Virus record (IMG/VR): IMGVR_UViG_3300025154_000361
Span: 1-25,425 of that record
Direction: 5' to 3' (one strand)
DNA length: 25,425 nucleotides
Origin: a virus
The translations under genes were made by a program, and so were the position numbers. Position 1 is the first letter of the stretch; every line of letters begins with the position of its first letter. Shown here in pieces: positions 1 to 7,669 of this stretch. Below the pieces are notes generated by a model, which was not told the DNA's origin, did not search any database, and was given only the letters and a program-made list of their open reading frames with translations.

Positions 1-423
1 GTTTGCGGCAGATCGGAAGGCATCATCAAGAACCCTATCCTTATAGGTATTCGCCTTTGATTCTGCTGCTGCAATCTTGTCGCCTAATTCCTTCTTTTGC
101 CGCTCTTCTTCCATGCGCCATTTCTCTGTGCGCTTCTGGAATACTTCATCAATCTTACCGTTGGCAATCAGTTGAGCTTCTTCGTCATTCTCAAACTTTG
201 CCATAAATTCTTTAGTTTTCAACGGGTCAATCCCATCAAACTTCCTCAACGCTTCACGCGCTTCTTTTGCTGCTGCACGTTCTTTCTCAAGCGCAGATTT
301 CAATCCTTTGGTATCTTCAATCCCGTTTACATCAAGTTTGAATTTACCCTCACTTGCAATATACATATCCTTCAATGCTTCCGGTACTGCGTCCAACGTG
401 TCAACAATAAGTTCAAGAGCCAT
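1..423 (-). CDS. Scaffold-like capsid assembly protein, N-terminal part (runs off the left edge)
   Basis: An open frame starts at an ATG whose first base is 423 and runs to the window edge without a stop (141 codons seen). It begins MALELIVDTLDAVPEALKDM and continues into a charged, Ala/Lys/Glu-rich helical stretch likely to form a coiled coil (about residues 40-135). This pattern, a short conserved head followed by long helices rich in KERAAAKEARE-type sequence, is typical of phage scaffolding or capsid-assembly proteins encoded between portal and major capsid genes. Its place, downstream of portal in the same leftward operon, fits. An AGGATGG ribosome-binding site lies upstream. The family call rests on composition, start motif and position; the C-terminus is not visible. 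Confidence 0.6.
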   Translation of the reverse strand, partial: MALELIVDTLDAVPEALKDMYIASEGKFKLDVNGIEDTKGLKSALEKERAAAKEAREALRKFDGIDPLKTKEFMAKFENDEEAQLIANGKIDEVFQKRTEKWRMEEERQKKELGDKIAAAESKANTYKDRVLDDAFRSAAN

Positions 424-495
424 TTTATTTAACCATCCTAGTTAAGTGCACCTGCACAACATAAGATTATGTAATTAAAGAAAGAATGTCAAGCG

Positions 496-636
496 TTATT
501 TTTTCTTCTTCGCTTTTGCTTTCCTTGCAACACTCAATGCAATGGCGATTGATTGAACGGTACTTTTCCCGTGAGCCTTTTCAGTGCGTATATTGGCTGA
601 CACAGATCGTTTTGAGTAACTTTTGATAAGCGGCAT
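496..636 (-). CDS. Small basic phage protein, DUF6496-like
   Basis: This frame encodes 46 residues, starting MPLIKSYSKRSVSANIRTEK and ending in a run of lysines. The pattern (MPL..SYSKRS...NI.TE...GK..QSIAIALSVARKAK) is that of the short conserved phage protein called DUF6496, of unknown function, often found near structural genes. The start is well placed: GGAGG precedes the ATG, and the stop of the upstream gene is only three bases away, so translation is probably coupled. The very basic tail suggests nucleic-acid contact, but that is inference. Confidence 0.7.
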   Translation of the reverse strand: MPLIKSYSKRSVSANIRTEKAHGKSTVQSIAIALSVARKAKAKKKK

Positions 637-639
637 AAT

Positions 640-840
640 TCATTCCTCCATTTCGTTAAACAACAATAACGTCATCAACATTTCCTCATCGTCATCCGAT
701 ACTTCGCATTCCCCGACTTGCAATTGACTGATTGTCTGATATTGATGGCAAGTAACATCAATAATGCTATTAACATCGCCTATGTTATTAACCGTTATTT
801 GCGATACTGACTGCGGCTTCATTGCGTAATCGCTAATCAT
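640..840 (-). CDS. Hypothetical 66-residue acidic protein
   Basis: The frame encodes 66 residues and ends in an acidic tail (EVSDDDEEMLMTLLLFNEME). It lies between the GIY-YIG endonuclease gene and the DUF6496-like gene, and its end carries the ribosome-binding site of the latter. The first ATG at 840 has no clear Shine-Dalgarno; a second ATG seven codons in (MKPQSVSQ) is possible but no better supported. No family is recognised. The strongly acidic C-terminus next to a strongly basic small protein may be coincidence. Coding status rests on operon position and tight spacing. Confidence 0.5.
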   Translation of the reverse strand: MISDYAMKPQSVSQITVNNIGDVNSIIDVTCHQYQTISQLQVGECEVSDDDEEMLMTLLLFNEMEE

Positions 841-851
841 TAGGTTTAATA

Positions 852-1673
852 TTATGCAGCTCCTTCGGCAGCTAGTTTCTCGGCTTTTTTTCTGGCCTTA
901 GTTGCTTTTGTTGACGCAACTCGTTTAGCAATCATTTCTGGTGGTTGTTTTGTACCTATATTTCTTTTCGCTAAATCTCTTAACATTTCTGTATTTTTTT
1001 GGTCGTTCTTATATTTCTCAGATAAGTTAGCACGATGTTCATTTGTGTGTTTTCTGCCTTTATTACTAAAACCTAATTCTCTTATACGCTCAATTCTATC
1101 CTTATCATTTTTAATTGCTTCAGATAAATTCTTACGATGTTCATCAGTAAATGGTGGTCTCTTCAATCCCTTACCGCCTAAACTAATTTTCATTTTAGTT
1201 TCTTCTGATAATTTCTTTCCAGTATTTATCTTTGATAAATATTCTCTCATTTCAACTGGAATTATCTTATCCTTATGTGCATCCCCTATCTTTTTTCTTG
1301 TCTCATCAGATGGAGATGGTCTTAATTTTTGTGATGCACTCATTTTATTTAATGATTCTTGAGTGTGTTTTCTGCCAAGGCTAGTTCCAGCTATCGGCGC
1401 AATGTTATATCCGCAATCTGATGCAGAATAATAATCAATAATTGCTTGTTCATACATAATCAAATCTTTTTCTTCACAAACAATTAACTTATTAAACTCA
1501 AATGAATCCTCACCATATTTATTCCATGCGCGTTGCAATTTAACACTATGATGCTTTTCTTTTCTTAATGATGTTTTATGCCTTGCAAATCTATGTGCAA
1601 AAGTTTTAGCACTACCAATATATCGTTTCCCATCAATGATATTTACAATTTCATATATGCCAGTATTCATCAT
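852..1673 (-). CDS. GIY-YIG homing endonuclease with NUMOD3 repeats
   Basis: This 273-residue protein has the GIY-YIG nuclease core at the N-terminus: GIY at 5-7, YIG at 18-20, the usual arginine at 28 and the catalytic glutamate at 75 (YEQAIIDYY). From about residue 98 onward come several NUMOD3-type DNA-binding repeats (GRKHTQESLNKMS, GKKLSEETKMKIS, PPFTDEHRKNLSEA, GRKHTNEHRANLSE), the module that gives phage GIY-YIG enzymes of the SegA/I-BmoI kind their sequence specificity. The start ATG overlaps the stop of the portal gene in an ATGA junction, so it is translated with portal although it is a mobile intruder. No intron boundary was seen, so it is read as a free-standing enzyme that spreads by homing. 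Confidence 0.88.
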   Translation of the reverse strand: MMNTGIYEIVNIIDGKRYIGSAKTFAHRFARHKTSLRKEKHHSVKLQRAWNKYGEDSFEFNKLIVCEEKDLIMYEQAIIDYYSASDCGYNIAPIAGTSLGRKHTQESLNKMSASQKLRPSPSDETRKKIGDAHKDKIIPVEMREYLSKINTGKKLSEETKMKISLGGKGLKRPPFTDEHRKNLSEAIKNDKDRIERIRELGFSNKGRKHTNEHRANLSEKYKNDQKNTEMLRDLAKRNIGTKQPPEMIAKRVASTKATKARKKAEKLAAEGAA

Positions 1674-3142
1674 GCCACCTTTGTAGCTTGCATTGAACCG
1701 TCAGGCATCCGCTGAATTTTCGTAACCGCTGGCTGTTGTTTTGGAATCTTTGCTTTATCTTCTTCAAGACTTCCTTGCTCGCTTTCAAACGTGATATGCG
1801 GGTCGTAAAATTCTGATTTTTTAAGATACGAGAAAATTGCTTCACGAGATACCATTCCACCTTGCATTGATGATACAAGTGCAGTAATCATATCGCTTGT
1901 TACTGGCTCTCTAAAGAATTCCTTATTCAATGTAAATCTTACATCTTCAGGAGAATCGCCAGCCCATTCTGCAAATACTTTCAGCGCAACAGTAAGGCAA
2001 GTTGATAATGAAATGCTGATTGCGCTTAATACGGAATTTTCACCGGAACGATAAATGCCAGCAGTTTGAGCACTTTCGGCCTGAAATTTCTGCCCCTCAA
2101 GCATACGCGAACCAATAGATACCATCTGTTGCTCAAGGCGATTAAGTTGATTTTCCAATGAAGAGAATCCGCCTGTACCTACTTCAGCAATTCCAACTTT
2201 AGCGGCAGGATTTGGAAATATAAGTGCTTTCCCACCTCCGATATGTACACTTTCCCCTTGCTGTAATTCGTGTCCTGTTATGTAAAGTACAGGGAGTGCA
2301 GACCAATGATTTCCTGTTGCCAAGTCATTGTACGCTTGATAGTGTGAGACACATAAATCTGCCAAGTCTATTAGCATAGGCGTATCAATATCAGGAGTAA
2401 TATCATCTGGCCCGATGATATACAGCGGTATGTAATTCATCATCGCGCCATTCATTGTCGGATAGAACCGTTCAAGTTCTACATCGGTTGATTGGCGATT
2501 CTTTTCCTGAACTTCAAATATGCGTACACGATAAACGTCATTTTCGTCTAAATCTAAAACGCGATAACGGGTTACTTCTTTATCCTCAAACTCATCAATA
2601 GGAACAGAATGTTCTTCCTGAATAGTTACCATCGAAAGTTGATATTTATTATTTACGCGACGTTGCCGCCAGTTAATCATTTGTTCGGCTTTGATAACTG
2701 ACATATACGGACGCACATTCAACGCCTGAGCATCTGCAATGGTCATGGAATCGCTTGTTACTGGATAATTAACCAATACACCAGCACGTCCTACAACTAA
2801 ACATTCTTCTGCCAATCCTTGAGCAAATACAGTAAGCGGAATTACATCATCTGTCATTGATTCTGTATTTGGGGGGGCATTTAATACTGGAGAAATTCTG
2901 AACAACATGCCTATGAATCCGCTTACAGTGCGAAACAAGGCATTGTACAGTACGCCACGCCCGATTCGAGCCATGTACGCTGTCTCAGGTTCATCGGTTA
3001 AACGCGGAAGGTATTTAGTGGTATGTTCGCGCAACTCTTCCGTTCCAGCGAACACGTCTCGACACTTTTCCCATTGACCAAGCATCTCAACATAACTTGG
3101 ATGCTGCGTCCGAACGCCCTTATTCTTCTGTGATTGTGCCAT
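1670..3142 (-). CDS. Phage portal protein, DUF4055 family
   Basis: This 490-residue protein matches the DUF4055 family of phage portal-type proteins. It begins with a head rich in HPSYVEMLGQWEKCRDVFAG, followed by the segment LYNALFRTVSGFIGMLFR, and has a mostly helical C-terminal half (QNRLEQQM-type helices near 330-345). A portal forms the dodecameric ring at one capsid vertex through which DNA is pumped by the terminase. Length is normal for the family. It lies downstream of terL with only the HNH gene between them, the usual terminase-portal order. The start ATG has GAGGG upstream, held in a small hairpin (3149-3180). Confidence 0.78.
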   Translation of the reverse strand: MAQSQKNKGVRTQHPSYVEMLGQWEKCRDVFAGTEELREHTTKYLPRLTDEPETAYMARIGRGVLYNALFRTVSGFIGMLFRISPVLNAPPNTESMTDDVIPLTVFAQGLAEECLVVGRAGVLVNYPVTSDSMTIADAQALNVRPYMSVIKAEQMINWRQRRVNNKYQLSMVTIQEEHSVPIDEFEDKEVTRYRVLDLDENDVYRVRIFEVQEKNRQSTDVELERFYPTMNGAMMNYIPLYIIGPDDITPDIDTPMLIDLADLCVSHYQAYNDLATGNHWSALPVLYITGHELQQGESVHIGGGKALIFPNPAAKVGIAEVGTGGFSSLENQLNRLEQQMVSIGSRMLEGQKFQAESAQTAGIYRSGENSVLSAISISLSTCLTVALKVFAEWAGDSPEDVRFTLNKEFFREPVTSDMITALVSSMQGGMVSREAIFSYLKKSEFYDPHITFESEQGSLEEDKAKIPKQQPAVTKIQRMPDGSMQATKVA

Positions 3143-3148
3143 GCGATA

Positions 3149-3180
3149 ACCCTCGCTAAACGAGTAATTTTCGCAAGGGT
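3149..3180 (-). promoter_or_regulatory. Hairpin over the portal ribosome-binding site
   Basis: On the minus-strand RNA, ACCCUUGC (3180 to 3173) can pair with GCGAGGGU (3156 to 3149): eight pairs including one G-U, with a 16-base loop. The 3' arm contains the GAGGG that serves the portal start at 3142. Pairing would hide the site, so portal translation may be limited or coupled to upstream translation. The structure is seen in the sequence; the regulatory role is inference. Confidence 0.4.
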
Positions 3181-3217
3181 ATCAGTGTTCTATGGAATAA
3201 GCAAGTGGGTGCCTTAC

Positions 3218-3817
3218 TTACAGTAGTTTTCCTAGCGATTGCATGTAGGTTATCGGGTCTTTTGCGCTCTTTTTGCTATTACAAGTCTGGCAAAGTAACT
3301 GAATGTTGTAATCTTCGTTAGCTCCACCCAATGCGAGAGGCATGATATGGTCAAGGTGAACTTTACGCTTTTCTAGTTTATTAAGGTCTTTGTGGCATAT
3401 CGCACATCTACCTTTTTGTAAAACCATTAGCTTTTGGAATATGTCTTTTGATAAAGTTCCACCACTATACAATTTGCGTGCGCGACGATTTTGCTTACTT
3501 ATTGCACTTTGTGATTTAATTTTTTCTTTATTTTTAGCATAAAAGTTTCTAGCTAAAAGACAATATGCTTCTGGTTTTTTAGCACGTTGTTTTCTAGATG
3601 ATTCTCTTGTTGATTCTGGATTTTTATGTCTAGATTTCTTTTTTATTTCACGTCTTTTATCTGGGTCTTTATCTCTATTAATTTTACTTTGCTCACATAC
3701 GCATTCTTTACAATAAGAATTTAATGCAACCCCATGCCTAATAAAATTCCTTTTATTGACACCATATTCAGATAGCTTCTTTTCTTTTTTACATCTTATA
3801 CATATTTTATATTCCAT
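3218..3817 (-). CDS. HNH homing endonuclease
   Basis: The protein is 199 residues from the ATG at 3817; a GTG three codons upstream is an alternative, and neither has a clear ribosome-binding site. The N-terminus has a zinc ribbon (CIRC at 6-9 and CKEC), followed by a long, very basic helical linker (KINRDKDPDKRREIKKKSR), probably DNA-binding. The C-terminus is a complete HNH nuclease: CAIC, then HLDHIMPLALGGANEDYN, then CQTCNSKK. Such genes are free-standing homing endonucleases in phages. It sits between terL and portal, genes normally adjacent, and is more AT-rich than either, which supports insertion as a mobile gene. Confidence 0.87.
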   Translation of the reverse strand: MEYKICIRCKKEKKLSEYGVNKRNFIRHGVALNSYCKECVCEQSKINRDKDPDKRREIKKKSRHKNPESTRESSRKQRAKKPEAYCLLARNFYAKNKEKIKSQSAISKQNRRARKLYSGGTLSKDIFQKLMVLQKGRCAICHKDLNKLEKRKVHLDHIMPLALGGANEDYNIQLLCQTCNSKKSAKDPITYMQSLGKLL

Positions 3818-3833
3818 AAAAATCACAATAAAA

Positions 3834-3910
3834 AATGCTTCACCTGCCCTCTCATCCTTTCGGAAGTTGAACTAACTGTACTGATACAGCCAGAGAGCAT
3901 GTGAAGCATT
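3834..3910 (-). repeat. Ten-base inverted repeat with inner hairpins between terL and the HNH gene
   Basis: AATGCTTCAC (3834-3843) and GTGAAGCATT (3901-3910) are perfect reverse complements. Inside are further pairings: TCTC near 3850 with GAGA near 3893, and CTGTA-ctga-TACAG. On the minus strand the outer stem is followed by a T run (GCATTTTTTATTG), so it could act as an intrinsic terminator after terL, with an unusually large folded head. It could also be a boundary structure of the inserted HNH cassette. Confidence 0.5.
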
Positions 3911-3956
3911 ATCAGTTAAATCGGAGTTCAAGCCGATTAGTAATTATACCATACAA

Positions 3957-5303
3957 TTAAAGTCCAGTTATTGTTGCGAATTGCATAACGTGATTCTTTT
4001 GAAGTTCCATAAAGCACCTAGACAATGAGTCACACTGATCGTCGTGAGAGCAATTTGGGAATCCTTCAAGTTCCTTAATTAGCTCTTCATTCCATTTTGC
4101 GCGTAACATTTTTACATTGCCAGAATTTAATTGGCTAGCGAATGGCTCAGCCCTTGTTACCTTATCGCCTGATTCTGGGCTTGACGATATTCTGAATCCT
4201 GATAGCTTTCGTGTAAGATGTTGCGCCATGAATTTTCCGGCAGCTCCGGGATCGACGGGCAGTGATTGCAGCACACCCAATCCATCTCTTGTAGCAGTTG
4301 CTAATAAAGTATTTTCAACCTCTTCCGGCATACCACGAAAGCGCACAATATCGCATATCGTATATCTACCTTCGTAATCGACATGCAATAGTGCACCCAC
4401 GCTGAAGTCTGGGTCATTCCCTTTCTTCTCGTCGTAGGCCGTACTTGCGAAATCCCACGCACGGACAAAACGACCGCCAATTGGCATCACATCAACATAA
4501 GACACATTTTTAGTAGTGAACACTCCACCCTCTTTAGCGATGCGAGGCTGCCCCATCCAAATATTTAGATACTTGTCATAGTCCATTTCCTTCATCTTCT
4601 CAGCAAGCATGATTGATGATTCGTCGGCTAGATTATTGTCAACATAATTGACGTGGATAAGCGTTACGTCTGGGTCTGGTGTTAGAACGAATCTACGGTA
4701 CACATAATCGTCAACATTACCTGTATTGAAGCCAATCCATATCTCTGCATCCTTGACACGGATAGTGGGGTCTAACTCATCGAACGTTTCTTCGGCGAGG
4801 TCAACAGCTTCCTCAATCCAGCATATCTTAGTACCTTCCAGTGATTTAATTTCTTTCATGTTGTGCTTCAATCCGCGAAACACAAAGTCAGTACCAGATT
4901 TCCTATGGCGGATTGCATTCACAAGCACATTGAACTCGCCATCAAGGTGCAAGTCTTTTATTCTATTCTCAAGAACAGATAATACGGAGTCTGCAATAGT
5001 TGATTGAATCTGTCGGCAGCAAAGTACGGTTTGTTTTTCTTCCATTGCGCGTAGAATTGCGGCTAGTGCAAATGTCCAGGACTTCGCAGCCGCGCGTCCG
5101 CCATATGCAACATAATACCTCGTCCGCTTATGCCCTCTATCGACGATACGATGCTCTGGAATAAGGTATCCATTTTCGGGATTGATTATCCTGCGCTTGC
5201 TATCGAATGCGCCTTCTACCTCTTTGCCGTTGACTAGGATAATCGGTGCGCGATTTTTGGCAAATAGCGGTAACCAGAGCTTACTCGGCAGTTCTAATTC
5301 CAT
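3957..5303 (-). CDS. terL: Terminase large subunit (packaging ATPase and nuclease)
   Basis: This 448-residue protein is the DNA-packaging motor. The ATPase domain has a Walker A of the GGRAAAKS form at 68-75 and a Walker B with the acidic pair in KICWIEEA near 159-166. The C-terminal RNase H-like nuclease shows RAWDFAST (Asp 284) and the last acidic cluster in HDDQCDSLSR near 420. This layout fits the PBSX-like Terminase_3 group. Length is normal and no frame break is seen, so the nearby HNH gene has not interrupted it. The start ATG overlaps the previous stop (TAATG). Product acts at the portal with TerS. Confidence 0.93.
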   Translation of the reverse strand: MELELPSKLWLPLFAKNRAPIILVNGKEVEGAFDSKRRIINPENGYLIPEHRIVDRGHKRTRYYVAYGGRAAAKSWTFALAAILRAMEEKQTVLCCRQIQSTIADSVLSVLENRIKDLHLDGEFNVLVNAIRHRKSGTDFVFRGLKHNMKEIKSLEGTKICWIEEAVDLAEETFDELDPTIRVKDAEIWIGFNTGNVDDYVYRRFVLTPDPDVTLIHVNYVDNNLADESSIMLAEKMKEMDYDKYLNIWMGQPRIAKEGGVFTTKNVSYVDVMPIGGRFVRAWDFASTAYDEKKGNDPDFSVGALLHVDYEGRYTICDIVRFRGMPEEVENTLLATATRDGLGVLQSLPVDPGAAGKFMAQHLTRKLSGFRISSSPESGDKVTRAEPFASQLNSGNVKMLRAKWNEELIKELEGFPNCSHDDQCDSLSRCFMELQKNHVMQFATITGL

Positions 5304-5497
5304 TAGTTACTCATCATAATTTCAGTGTCAAATATAAAATCATATCTTATGCGAACTATAGTTCTGTCATCGAATTCTATAACAAGAATTGCATCACCAG
5401 CAAAATCATCTTCTGATATTTTAGAGATTGTTTTTCCGGCAAGAATACTATTTAATTCATCAGCCGGAGCGCCACTAAATTCAACGTCACTCATCAT
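5303..5497 (-). CDS. Hypothetical 64-residue protein upstream of terL
   Basis: A short acidic protein (MMSDVEFSGAPADELNSILA...) with alternating hydrophobic residues in its second half (AILVIEFDDRTIVRIRYDFIF), which looks like a beta-hairpin or small beta-sheet. Its start overlaps the upstream stop by ATGA and its stop overlaps the terL start by TAATG, so it is a tightly coupled link in the operon. No family is recognised. Similar small acidic beta proteins are common among phage accessory genes, but no function can be assigned. Confidence 0.7.
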   Translation of the reverse strand: MMSDVEFSGAPADELNSILAGKTISKISEDDFAGDAILVIEFDDRTIVRIRYDFIFDTEIMMSN

Positions 5498-5736
5498 TCT
5501 ATTCTTCCCTCAAGGTCAATCCCGTAAGTCGTCTTAATCTCAAATCTTTCAGGATAGCCTCCCCTGAAATTCTTTTCCTCTGGCGCGTAAATCAATCCAA
5601 GTGGCAGCAAATCGCCTGTATCAGGATCATCAGAATATATCGGCAAGTCACCATGCTCATTTATTAGCTCTTGCAATACCTCAATAAACCTTGATGCTTT
5701 GCAAGTTTTGTCTAATTCAAATTCGTAATAAGACAT
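5494..5736 (-). CDS. Hypothetical 80-residue protein
   Basis: From the ATG at 5736 it reads MSYYEFELDKTCKASRFIEV and continues with LQELINEHGDLPIYSDDPDT. The pattern of an amphipathic helix followed by GDLPIY and an acidic loop is seen in several small phage proteins of unknown role. The start lies just after the dcd stop; a TTG at 5742 overlapping that stop is a less likely start. It overlaps the next gene by ATGA. No enzyme motif or membrane segment is visible. Confidence 0.7.
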   Translation of the reverse strand: MSYYEFELDKTCKASRFIEVLQELINEHGDLPIYSDDPDTGDLLPLGLIYAPEEKNFRGGYPERFEIKTTYGIDLEGRIE

Positions 5737-5738
5737 AA

Positions 5739-6305
5739 TCAAATCTTCGGCAAAGTAACGCCAGTTTGTCCTTGATACTTTCCGCCACGGTCTTTATACG
5801 AAGTCTCGCATACTTCATTCGCCCAGAAAAATAAGAATTGTGCGATACCTTCATTAGCGTATATCTTTGCTGGCAATGGCGTTGTGTTTGAAAGTTCAAG
5901 TGTTACTTGTCCTTCCCACTCCGGTTCTAGTGGCGTTACGTTTACAACCAATCCTATTCTGGCATACGTCGATTTACCCAAGCAAATAGTCAGCACATTA
6001 CGCGGTATCTTGAAATACTCAACTGTCCGTGTAAGCGCAAACGAGTTTGGCGGAATAATACAATAATCGCCTTTCACGTCAACGAAGCATTTTTCGTCAA
6101 AGTTCTTCGGGTCAACTATCGTGCTATTGATATTCGTGAATATCTTGAATTCATCTGAGCAACGAGCATCATATCCATAGCTTGATGTACCATAAGATAC
6201 GATTCGCTTACCATCAACTTCTTTTACTTGGTTTGAACTGAATGGCGAAATCATGTCGTGCTTTTCGACCATCCTACGAATCCAGCTATCAGATTTTATG
6301 CTCAT
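5739..6305 (-). CDS. dcd: dCTP deaminase
   Basis: A 188-residue enzyme of the dCTP deaminase/dUTPase superfamily that converts dCTP to dUTP, feeding dTMP synthesis. Family motifs are clear and in order: SSYGYDARC near 41-49, [11 protein letters not shown] near 109-119, [20 protein letters not shown] near 122-141 with the catalytic glutamate in the VTLEL segment, and [11 protein letters not shown] near the C-terminus. Length matches bacterial Dcd. Whether it also has dUTPase activity cannot be told by eye. It overlaps the DUF3310 gene by 17 bases, and it lies between terS and terL, an unusual place for a nucleotide-metabolism gene. Confidence 0.93.
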   Translation of the reverse strand: MSIKSDSWIRRMVEKHDMISPFSSNQVKEVDGKRIVSYGTSSYGYDARCSDEFKIFTNINSTIVDPKNFDEKCFVDVKGDYCIIPPNSFALTRTVEYFKIPRNVLTICLGKSTYARIGLVVNVTPLEPEWEGQVTLELSNTTPLPAKIYANEGIAQFLFFWANEVCETSYKDRGGKYQGQTGVTLPKI

Positions 6306-6531
6306 TTTCTCTCTTTTCTATCTCGCAATTTATATAAAATACTGCTTTTTTCAAATCTTCAATAGCGTTTCCTTTTAGGTCTGCGCGCCATAGATATTTT
6401 TGTGCGCTACCTATGCAAAAGTTCATATGTTTTGCAATCTGTATACATTCTATTGACGCACCGCATGAGCATTTTGCCGGTGAAGATGTATAGTGTTTCG
6501 GATGATTAACATTGTCACTCGTTGGTATCAT
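6289..6531 (-). CDS. DUF3310 phage protein
   Basis: An 80-residue protein with the DUF3310 signature: NHPKHYT near the start, [20 protein letters not shown] in the middle, then [20 protein letters not shown]. The family is widespread in phages, is sometimes annotated as nucleotide-kinase-like, and has no settled function. An extra CSCG pair before the core could bind metal. It overlaps terS by 17 bases at its start and dcd by 17 bases at its end, so it is translationally linked to both. Confidence 0.85.
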   Translation of the reverse strand: MIPTSDNVNHPKHYTSSPAKCSCGASIECIQIAKHMNFCIGSAQKYLWRADLKGNAIEDLKKAVFYINCEIEKRENEHKI

Positions 6532-7093
6532 AAATATCCACGTCAGTTACATTCTCAATCACTTTTTCTTGCACTTTACGCTCCGATAAAAAGTTCAGCT
6601 GGAATACAGGCCTGCTATCTTGGCTCAGCGTAACCTCTTGCGGAATAGACTTCTCGTTGAACTTTACCCTATCTCTCAATCCCGCAATCTTCATGGCATG
6701 TTCAGCCCTAGCCTTTGCGATACCAGCTTGTGCAGCAGTCAATTCTTCGCCCTTTGCAGCCGCTTGTTCGAGGTACATGGCAGCATCATCAGCAAGTGCC
6801 ATCGCGGACGCTTGCATGGCAGGTTCTAGCGCGTCTCTGTGGAAGGCCATCCACTTGATTAGTTGCTCACGCGATAGTCCTAGCTTCTTGGATGTATCGT
6901 CAAGCGTTAATCCGTTCACCAGATAATTCAGTATCGCACCAGCACCTCCGACAGCTTCAATGCGCCTTGCTGAATCTTCACTTGGCGCAATAAGGTTCTT
7001 GATATTCTCGACGCGCAATACCTTCATCGTCTCGTCATCAAGAGCGACTATTTTATTATCGTCAACGATGGCGATTCCTTTTGAATGGTTCAT
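6515..7093 (-). CDS. Probable terminase small subunit
   Basis: The 192-residue protein has a helix-turn-helix-like segment (AILNYLVNGLTLDDTSKKLG followed by LSREQLIKWM, about 52-82), a long alanine-rich helical region (about 90-150, containing AAQAGIAKARAEHAMKIAGL), and a C-terminal tail. This HTH-plus-oligomerisation-helices-plus-tail plan is that of terminase small subunits, which recognise the packaging site and load TerL. The position upstream of terL supports it, though four genes, including dcd, lie between. The start ATG overlaps the stop of the small membrane-protein gene by ATGA. The call is from architecture and context rather than a unique motif. Confidence 0.65.
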   Translation of the reverse strand: MNHSKGIAIVDDNKIVALDDETMKVLRVENIKNLIAPSEDSARRIEAVGGAGAILNYLVNGLTLDDTSKKLGLSREQLIKWMAFHRDALEPAMQASAMALADDAAMYLEQAAAKGEELTAAQAGIAKARAEHAMKIAGLRDRVKFNEKSIPQEVTLSQDSRPVFQLNFLSERKVQEKVIENVTDVDIYDTNE

Positions 7094-7236
7094 GGTTTTT
7101 TAGGATAGGTGTATATTTGAGTAAGCGCTGCAAGAATAAGGAATACAGCAGCCCATACTCTATGGTCTGAATGACCACTTGCCATCCATACATTTGCCAT
7201 TATCAAATTGGCATAAAATGCTATTTCATTTTTCAT
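7090..7236 (-). CDS. Small membrane protein, 48 residues
   Basis: A short frame between the zinc-finger gene and terS. It reads MKNEIAFYANLIMANVWMAS, then GHSDHR, then VWAAVFLILAALTQIYTYPK. Two hydrophobic segments (about 5-19 and 27-43) joined by a polar loop suggest a helical hairpin in the inner membrane. Its start overlaps the upstream stop by TAATG and its stop overlaps the terS start by ATGA, strong evidence that it is translated. The function is unknown; a role in lysis or superinfection would be speculation. Confidence 0.75.
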   Translation of the reverse strand: MKNEIAFYANLIMANVWMASGHSDHRVWAAVFLILAALTQIYTYPKKP

Positions 7237-7460
7237 TATGCAATACCGTCAATTCTATTGCGAAAATCTATCATAGATTGTTTGTTGGCACGACCTTCAA
7301 CACTACCCACAAAATCGGATTCGCAAGCATCACAGTGCAAAAATTGAGATTCAATCATGCCATTTTGTTCAGCGTATTCAACTTCGATATTTTCATATTG
7401 CAGTGTTGCGTTACCTTCTTCGCATAGATGGCATCTATATTCATTGCAGCTTCTGCACAT
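7236..7460 (-). CDS. MqsA/YgiT-type zinc-finger protein without toxin partner
   Basis: From the ATG at 7460 the protein is 74 residues. CHLCEEG (Cys 10 and 13) and HCDAC further on form a C-x2-C...C-x2-C zinc site like the N-terminal domain of MqsA-family antitoxins; the tail ANKQSMIDFRNRIDGIA resembles phage proteins of that group. The usual MqsA helix-turn-helix domain is absent and no MqsR-like toxin lies nearby. The frame could be extended upstream to 7577, but that would overlap almost all of the next gene; the shorter start overlaps it by only 20 bases. An orphan antitoxin or simply a zinc-ribbon adaptor are both possible. Confidence 0.6.
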   Translation of the reverse strand: MCRSCNEYRCHLCEEGNATLQYENIEVEYAEQNGMIESQFLHCDACESDFVGSVEGRANKQSMIDFRNRIDGIA

Positions 7461-7665
7461 CTTTAGGTTCAACTTCGCAGCAGCCACAATCGCATTCATT
7501 ATCATCCTCTGCCATTTCGTTGCAGATAGATTGCCACTGTGCTTTATACATTGTCTTGAGTGTATCCAATGTACCAATTACTTCGCTGTAAGTTGTCTCT
7601 TCTGCATCAAACTTATCGCCAATGAAATCCATCAATTCGTCAAACAAATCTTGTTTTTCACTCAT
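7441..7665 (-). CDS. Hypothetical acidic protein with Cys-rich end
   Basis: A 74-residue protein (MSEKQDLFDELMDFIGDKFD...) that is mostly acidic helix and ends with a cysteine cluster (ECDCGCCEVEPK) that could bind a metal. The start at 7665 is chosen for its GAGGAG ribosome-binding site, which lies in the end of the upstream gene. No known family. It is one of five consecutive small genes here, several of them cysteine-rich. Confidence 0.65.
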   Translation of the reverse strand: MSEKQDLFDELMDFIGDKFDAEETTYSEVIGTLDTLKTMYKAQWQSICNEMAEDDNECDCGCCEVEPKDVQKLQ

Positions 7666-7669
7666 ATCA

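Noticed and set aside
3143-3956. Intron in terL or portal containing the HNH gene
   Set aside because: Both genes are complete with normal ends, so nothing needs splicing.
4117-4377. Plus-strand frame inside terL
   Set aside because: It lies opposite a conserved terL region, has no start signals and no protein-like pattern.
7461-7577. N-terminal extension of the MqsA-like protein to 7577
   Set aside because: It would overlap nearly the whole core of another well-started gene and the extra residues show no domain.
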